Origin: Bacteroidales bacterium
GTDB lineage: Bacteria; Bacteroidota; Bacteroidia; Bacteroidales; B39-G9
NCBI GenBank assembly: GCA_023145555.1
Contig: JAGLDO010000189.1
Location: 1 to 9,275 of the forward strand
Reading direction: 5' to 3'
Length of the DNA: 9,275 nt
How positions within the stretch are numbered: position 1 is the first letter of the stretch; each line of letters begins with the position of its first letter. Positions 5,060 to 9,275 of this stretch are shown in pieces. Below the pieces are notes generated by a model. That model ran no database searches. It worked only from the letters and a program-made list of their open reading frames with translations, and was not told where the DNA came from. Position numbers and translations under genes: made by a program.

Positions 5060-7522
5060 ATGAAAATATCATACAATTGGTTAAAGCAATACATTGATAC
5101 TGATTTAGGTTATCAAGAAGTTTCTGAAATATTGACAAACACCGGACTTGAGGTTGAAGGAATAGAAAAATTTCAATCAATAAAAGGAGGATTAGAAGGG
5201 CTAGTTATTGGAGAAGTGAAAACATGTGAAGCACATCCCAATTCAGACCATTTAAGTGTAACTACTGTTGATGTTGGTAAAGATGAATTATTGCCTATTG
5301 TTTGTGGTGCACCTAACGTAAGAGCAGGTCAAAAGGTTGTTGTTGCTACTGTTGGGACAATGCTTTATGATGGTGAAGAAAGTTTCAAGATAAAAAAAGC
5401 AAAGATGCGCGGCGAACCTTCAATGGGAATGATTTGTGCAGAAGACGAAATTGGCGTTGGCACTTCTCACGATGGTATAATGGTGTTAAACAACGATGTT
5501 AATGTTGGAACTCAAGCAAAAGATTATTTTAACGTTGAGAATGATATTATTTTCGAAATTGGACTTACTCCAAACAGAATTGACGGTGCTTCTCACTATG
5601 GCGTAGCGCGCGATTTGGCAGCTTATCTTAATCAAGATAAAAACATTAGTTTAAATAAACCTAATGTTGATAATTTTAAAATTGATAATAATGATAATTA
5701 TATTGATGTTGAAATTGAAAAAAATGAAGCTTGCCCTCGCTACTCAGGAATTACAATATCCGGCATTGAAGTGAAAGAATCGCCAACATGGTTACAAAAT
5801 CGTTTAAAATCAATAGGATTAAAACCTATTAATAATATTGTTGATGCAACTAACTTTGTGCTTCAAGAGACCGGTCAACCTCTACATGCTTTTGATGCAG
5901 ATAAAATTAAAGGTAAAAAGGTTATTGTTAAAACACTAAAGGAAGGAACAAAATTTACTACCCTTGATGAAGTTGAACGCAAATTATCATCAGACGATTT
6001 GATGATTTGTAACGAAGAAGAAGGAATGTGCATAGCCGGAGTTTTTGGTGGAATAGAATCGGGCGTTTCCCAAAACACTAAAAATATATTCTTAGAAAGT
6101 GCTTGTTTCGATCCTGTTTTTATTCGCAAAACATCGAGACGCCATTTATTACAGACTGATGCTTCTTTCCGTTATGAAAGAGGTTCAGACCCAAACATTA
6201 CAATTTATGTACTAAAACGTGCCGCATTGCTTATTAAAGAATTAGCCGGAGGTAAAATTAGTTCTAATATTGTTGATGTTTATCCTAAAACTATTGAAGA
6301 TTATAAAGTTGATGTTAGTTACAACAATATTGACAGGTTAATTGGTAAACATCTTGAAAAAGAAACCATTAAAAATATTTTAGCGTCTCTCGACATTAGA
6401 ATTGTGAATGAAGATGAAAAAACACTGAACGTTGAAGTACCTACTTACAGAATTGATGTTAGAAGGGAAGCCGATGTTATTGAAGAGATATTGAGAATAT
6501 ACGGATATAATAATATTGAAATATCCGGTCAGGTTAAATCAACAATTTCTTATTCGGAAAAGCCTGATAAAAATACAATCACTAATCTGACATCCGACTT
6601 ACTTTCAAATATTGGATTTAACGAGATTATGTCGAACTCACTAACAAAATCATCATATTACGATAATTTAAAATCTTACGATAAAGATGAGCTTGTTTCA
6701 ATATTAAATCCGTTGAGTTCAGACCTCAACTGCATGCGTCAAACATTATTGTTTGGTGGATTAGAAGCCATTGCATTTAATATTAACAGAAAAAATCCTG
6801 ATTTAAAATTTTATGAGTTTGGAAATTGTTATTCAATAAATAAAAAAATTCAAGATGAAAATCCAATAAAAAAATACAATGAAGGTTTTCACTTATCATT
6901 ATTTGTAACAGGATTAAAACAACAAGCTAATTGGAATATAAAAGCTGAGCCTTCAAATTTTTATTTTCTAAAATCTTATGTTGAAAATATAAAGAAACGT
7001 TTAGGCATTGACATTAATTTTGTTGACATTGATGAACTGAATTCTGACATTTTTGACTTTGGATTACAGTACACTTATAATCAAAACAATAAAAAACTAC
7101 CATTTGTTTCTTTTGGTAGTGTTAACAAAAAGCTTTTAAAAGAATTTGATATAAAATCAGACGTTTATTATGCAGATTTTGATTGGGATGCTGTTATGCA
7201 AATATTAAAAACAAAAAAAGTAACTTATACCGAAATTGCAAAATATCCTGAAGTAAAGCGTGATTTGGCTTTATTATTAGATAAAAAAATCCGTTTTGAG
7301 CAAATTAAAACCTTAGCCTTTAACTCTGAAAAAAAACTCTTAAAAAGAATTTCTTTATTCGATGTATATGAAGGTAAAAAAATTGAAGACGACAAAAAAT
7401 CGTATGCAGTTAGTTTTATCTTGCAAGACCCATTCAAAACTCTTACCGACAAGCAAATAGATAAGATAATGAATAAATTTATAAAAGTATTTGAAAACGA
7501 ATTAGGAGCAAAAATCAGATAA
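5060..7522 (+). CDS. pheT: phenylalanine--tRNA ligase beta subunit
   Basis: This is the beta chain of the (alpha-beta)2 synthetase that charges tRNA-Phe. The alpha chain (pheS) is not in the window, as is common in Bacteroidota. Its 820 residues are slightly longer than E. coli's 795. Domains in order are an N-terminal segment (1-40), an EMAP/OB-type tRNA-binding domain (about 42-155, with HPNSDHLSV and KAKMRGEPSMGMICAEDE), the B3/B4 editing domain (about 215-395), B5 (about 412-482), a catalytic-like core (about 490-705) and a C-terminal ferredoxin-fold anticodon-binding domain (about 722-819, beginning YTEIAKYPEVKRDLALL). Editing-site residues are present: His276 in GQPLHAFD, Glu346, and TDAS at 366-369 followed by RYERGSDP. 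This suggests that mischarged Tyr-tRNA-Phe is still hydrolysed. ATG gives the standard MKISYNWLKQY start. The gene is intact. Confidence 0.98.
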   Translation: MKISYNWLKQYIDTDLGYQEVSEILTNTGLEVEGIEKFQSIKGGLEGLVIGEVKTCEAHPNSDHLSVTTVDVGKDELLPIVCGAPNVRAGQKVVVATVGTMLYDGEESFKIKKAKMRGEPSMGMICAEDEIGVGTSHDGIMVLNNDVNVGTQAKDYFNVENDIIFEIGLTPNRIDGASHYGVARDLAAYLNQDKNISLNKPNVDNFKIDNNDNYIDVEIEKNEACPRYSGITISGIEVKESPTWLQNRLKSIGLKPINNIVDATNFVLQETGQPLHAFDADKIKGKKVIVKTLKEGTKFTTLDEVERKLSSDDLMICNEEEGMCIAGVFGGIESGVSQNTKNIFLESACFDPVFIRKTSRRHLLQTDASFRYERGSDPNITIYVLKRAALLIKELAGGKISSNIVDVYPKTIEDYKVDVSYNNIDRLIGKHLEKETIKNILASLDIRIVNEDEKTLNVEVPTYRIDVRREADVIEEILRIYGYNNIEISGQVKSTISYSEKPDKNTITNLTSDLLSNIGFNEIMSNSLTKSSYYDNLKSYDKDELVSILNPLSSDLNCMRQTLLFGGLEAIAFNINRKNPDLKFYEFGNCYSINKKIQDENPIKKYNEGFHLSLFVTGLKQQANWNIKAEPSNFYFLKSYVENIKKRLGIDINFVDIDELNSDIFDFGLQYTYNQNNKKLPFVSFGSVNKKLLKEFDIKSDVYYADFDWDAVMQILKTKKVTYTEIAKYPEVKRDLALLLDKKIRFEQIKTLAFNSEKKLLKRISLFDVYEGKKIEDDKKSYAVSFILQDPFKTLTDKQIDKIMNKFIKVFENELGAKIR

Positions 7523-7554
7523 AAAAACACGTTTAGAAAGGTGAAATTTAAAAG

Positions 7555-7586
7555 TTGAAAAGTTAAAAGAAAAATCACTAACTTTA
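7555..7586 (+). promoter_or_regulatory. candidate promoter of the macrodomain gene
   Basis: TTG (7555-7557) and TAACTTTA (7579-7586) are 21 bases apart. They match a Bacteroidota -33 box and 7 of 8 positions of the TAnnTTTG -7 box (last base differs). The -7 box ends 18 bases before the ATG at 7605. The -33 TTG falls inside an AAAGTTG/AAAGTTA pair. This would let the downstream genes be expressed apart from pheT. Confidence 0.4.
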
Positions 7587-7604
7587 CAAACTTAAATCTC
7601 TGTA

Positions 7605-8108
7605 ATGGAACGAATAGAAATCTATAAAGGCGATATAACTAAGCTCAAAGTTGATGCTATTGTTAATGCCGCCAATAAGACATTACTTGGAGGTGGTGGT
7701 GTTGATGGTGCTATTCACAGAGCAGCAGGAAAAGAATTATTAGCAGAGTGTCACACTTTAAACGGATGCAAAACTGGAGAAGCGAAAATTACAAAAGCAT
7801 ACAATCTTCCTTGCAAATTTGTAATTCATACAGTTGGTTCTGTTTGGTATGGAGGAAAAAATTTCGAAGAGGATTTATTAGCTTCCTGCTATAAAAAAAG
7901 TTTAGAACTGGCTGTTAGCAATAACATAAAAACCATTGCTTTCCCTAACATCAGTACAGGAGCTTATGGTTTCCCAAAAGATAAAGCAGCAACGATAGCA
8001 ATATCAGAGATAAAAAAATTCTTATCTGTCAATAAATCAATCAGTAAAATAATTTTTGCAACTTTTGACGAGGAAAACTTTAAAATATATAAACATAATT
8101 TGGTGTGA
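7605..8108 (+). CDS. MacroD-type macrodomain protein (ADP-ribosyl hydrolase/deacetylase)
   Basis: This is a single-domain, 167-residue macrodomain of the MacroD/YmdB class, a cytoplasmic enzyme type that cleaves O-acetyl-ADP-ribose and removes mono-ADP-ribose from acidic residues. The ADP-ribose-binding blocks are all present: GDIT (9-12, with Asp10 contacting adenine), VNAANKTLLGGGGVDGAIHRAAG (20-42, catalytic-type Asn24 and Asp34 in the Gly-rich loop), the strand FVIHTVG (72-78), and PNISTGAYGFP (114-124) as the phosphate-binding loop. There is no signal peptide and no fused domain. Stand-alone members often act in general ADP-ribose metabolism, and no ADP-ribosyltransferase or sirtuin gene is visible here. 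It starts 82 bp after pheT and may have its own promoter. The substrate is not predictable from the sequence. Confidence 0.93.
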   Translation: MERIEIYKGDITKLKVDAIVNAANKTLLGGGGVDGAIHRAAGKELLAECHTLNGCKTGEAKITKAYNLPCKFVIHTVGSVWYGGKNFEEDLLASCYKKSLELAVSNNIKTIAFPNISTGAYGFPKDKAATIAISEIKKFLSVNKSISKIIFATFDEENFKIYKHNLV

Positions 8109-8131
8109 TATTAAATTATGTTGTAATTTTA
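8099..8131 (+). promoter_or_regulatory. candidate promoter of the SiaC-like gene
   Basis: TTTG (8099-8102, overlapping the end of the macrodomain gene) and TAATTTTA (8124-8131) are 21 bases apart and resemble -33 and -7 boxes. The last -7 base is A rather than G. The box ends 27 bases before the TTG start at 8159. The sequence is AT-rich enough for such a match to occur by chance. Confidence 0.3.
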
Positions 8132-8158
8132 CAATTCAAAATTTAAAATTTTAAGAAA

Positions 8159-8533
8159 TTGAATATTTTAAAAATAGATGCAACAGACGATAGTCCTGAT
8201 ATTTATTTGGACGCTGAAAATTTAGTTTTTCAAATTCGTGGTGTTTCAATACCGGAAAATGCCAATGCTTTTTTTATGCCTATAATTGAATGGCTTGATA
8301 ATTTTGGCAAAGATATTGATACTTTAAAATGTGAATTCTATTTTCAATACCTTAGTTCATCAACACACACGGTTTTATTTCATATCTTACAAAAACTTGA
8401 AGAATTGTATAAAAAAGGTAAAAATTATTCAATTTTGTGGTGCTACGAAAAACCGGATGAAGACATGTTAAAAACAGGAATTAATTTTTCTTCAATTTTA
8501 GATATTCCTTTTGAATTTGAACCACGCGATTAA
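8159..8533 (+). CDS. SiaC-family (DUF1987) regulatory phosphoprotein
   Basis: This 124-residue cytoplasmic protein of the DUF1987/SiaC family resembles anti-sigma-factor-antagonist proteins in logic. In Pseudomonas aeruginosa, SiaC is phosphorylated by SiaB, dephosphorylated by the PP2C-type SiaA, and in its unphosphorylated form activates the diguanylate cyclase SiaD. Family marks seen here are IDATDDSPDIYLD (6-18), IRGVSIPENANAFFMPIIEWLDNF (26-49), YFQYLSSSTHTVLFHILQKLEEL (61-83), and the acidic WCYEKPDEDMLKTG (94-107) followed by a PFEFEP tail. Ser66-Ser68 and Thr69 fall where the SiaC phosphorylation site (Thr68) is expected. The start is TTG, since the nearby ATG is out of frame. No siaA, siaB or siaD homologue is in the window, so its partner is unknown. 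It lies 50 bp after the macrodomain gene and 23 bp before the rhomboid gene. Confidence 0.88.
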   Translation: MNILKIDATDDSPDIYLDAENLVFQIRGVSIPENANAFFMPIIEWLDNFGKDIDTLKCEFYFQYLSSSTHTVLFHILQKLEELYKKGKNYSILWCYEKPDEDMLKTGINFSSILDIPFEFEPRD

Positions 8534-8556
8534 CAAATCATTTTTCACTAAAATTA

Positions 8557-9162
8557 ATGACTCTAATAATTATAATAATAACATCGTTATTCTCAATAGC
8601 TGCTTTCAATAGAAAAGAGCTTATTTATAAATATAATTTTAACGCTTACCAAATATATCATCGCAAACAATGGTATAGAATTTTTTCTTACGGCTTTCTT
8701 CATGCTAATTATATGCATTTGATAATCAATATGATAGTATTGTATTCATTTGGCACATCACTTGAGTATTACTTTCATTACTACTTTAGAGGAAATGCAA
8801 ATTTATATTACATTAGTTTATATGCAGGAGGGATTATAATCTCAACAATATATTCTTTATTCAGAAACCGTGATAATTACAATTACAATGCAGTAGGTGC
8901 CTCAGGTGCAGTATCTGCCGTGGTTTTTTCTACCATATTTTTTAACCCTCTTAATAAAGTCTGGTTTTTTGGCATTCTTCCTATTCCCGGAATTATTTTT
9001 GCTCTTCTTTATTTAGGTTATTCTTACTATATGAGCAAAAAAAATGTTGATGACGTTGGACACGATGCTCACTTTTGGGGTGCTGTCTTCGGCTTAATCT
9101 TTCCAATTATTTTAAAACCTGAATTATTTCACGTTTTTATTAACAACCTGTTTAGTTTTTGA
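8557..9162 (+). CDS. rhomboid family intramembrane serine protease
   Basis: This is a 201-residue polytopic inner-membrane protease that cuts transmembrane substrates within or near the bilayer. About six membrane helices are visible, near residues 2-17, 52-74, 84-102, 112-130, 137-158 and 172-190, matching the bacterial six-helix core. The L1-loop region has WYR (39-41). HANYMHLIINM (49-59) gives His54 and Asn58, which help form the oxyanion site. GASG (114-117) holds nucleophile Ser116, and GHDAHFWGAVFG (168-179) holds the catalytic His172 and the GxxxG-like packing motif. All active-site residues are therefore present and it should be active. The start is ATG, 23 bp after the SiaC-like stop, suggesting co-transcription. 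Its substrate cannot be inferred from the neighbours. Confidence 0.93.
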   Translation: MTLIIIIITSLFSIAAFNRKELIYKYNFNAYQIYHRKQWYRIFSYGFLHANYMHLIINMIVLYSFGTSLEYYFHYYFRGNANLYYISLYAGGIIISTIYSLFRNRDNYNYNAVGASGAVSAVVFSTIFFNPLNKVWFFGILPIPGIIFALLYLGYSYYMSKKNVDDVGHDAHFWGAVFGLIFPIILKPELFHVFINNLFSF

Positions 9163-9194
9163 TTTCAATAGAACGGTAGATTTATTCTGATACT

Positions 9195-9217
9195 CTTTCG
9201 GATTTGAAATCCGAAAG
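9195..9217. repeat. perfect palindrome after the rhomboid gene
   Basis: CTTTCGGATTT (9195-9205) and AAATCCGAAAG (9207-9217) are exact inverted copies separated by one base, 33 bp after the rhomboid stop. The RNA would fold as a strong hairpin with a small loop. No T-run follows on the + strand (next bases TCGAAAATC), so it is not a classical intrinsic terminator. It could protect or end the transcript, or be a dispersed palindromic repeat. Confidence 0.65.
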
Positions 9218-9275
9218 TCGAAAATCTTATAAATAAATTACAATCATTACAGGGTCATATAAAAATTAGGGTGGA

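Noticed and set aside
5875..6129. Minus-strand 84-codon frame inside pheT
   Set aside because: It lies wholly within the conserved editing domain of pheT and has no protein-family features.
7225..7578. Minus-strand 117-codon open frame over the end of pheT
   Set aside because: It is antisense to the conserved anticodon-binding domain of pheT, and its Phe/Leu/Ser-rich composition is typical of a shadow frame.
1..9275. CRISPR array, insertion-sequence transposase, prophage or toxin-antitoxin pair
   Set aside because: No regularly spaced repeats, transposase, integrase or toxin families were found on either strand. The lone macrodomain gene has no ADP-ribosyltransferase toxin next to it, so a DarT/DarG-type pair is not supported.

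Overview
The window is AT-rich chromosomal DNA from a Bacteroidota bacterium, most likely a Bacteroidales-type lineage. Several things point there. The genes have no clear Shine-Dalgarno sequences. TAnnTTTG-like -7 boxes, the form used by the Bacteroidota primary sigma factor, lie upstream of several starts. The protein families (lone pheT, surE with a small membrane protein and lpxB nearby, a periplasmic SpoIID/LytB protein, a QnrB-like pentapeptide protein) also fit. The lipid A gene lpxB implies a Gram-negative envelope. The organism assignment is inference from composition and gene content.

Left part (1-4670). A possible 60-residue reading frame on the + strand (111-293) faces a block of minus-strand genes. 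In transcription order these are surE (TTG start), a 102-residue three-helix membrane protein, a strong stem plus T-run terminator, a pentapeptide-repeat protein, lpxB, and a secreted SpoIID/LytB-domain protein. surE and the small membrane protein are 23 bp apart and probably form one transcript ending at the terminator. lpxB and the SpoIID protein both serve the cell envelope (lipid A and peptidoglycan).

Middle (4671-5059). This is the divergent gap between surE and pheT. It holds a candidate -7 box for each gene and a GC-richer composite palindromic repeat at 4815-4933. The repeat has a CGTCATTGCGA / TCGCAATGACG inverted pair, and one arm alone carries a 16-bp perfect palindrome. It looks like a miniature repeat with a second palindrome inserted into it.

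Right part (5060-9275). On the + strand are pheT (phenylalanyl-tRNA synthetase beta chain), a MacroD-type macrodomain protein, a SiaC/DUF1987 protein (TTG start) and a rhomboid intramembrane protease, followed by a perfect 11-bp-arm palindrome. Spacings of 82, 50 and 23 bp allow partial co-transcription, but candidate promoters precede the macrodomain and SiaC genes.

Most of the window is ordinary core genome. I do not see a new multi-gene system. The unusual material is the non-coding palindromic elements, the orphan SiaC-type regulator, the small unknown reading frame and a cysteine cluster in the SpoIID protein.
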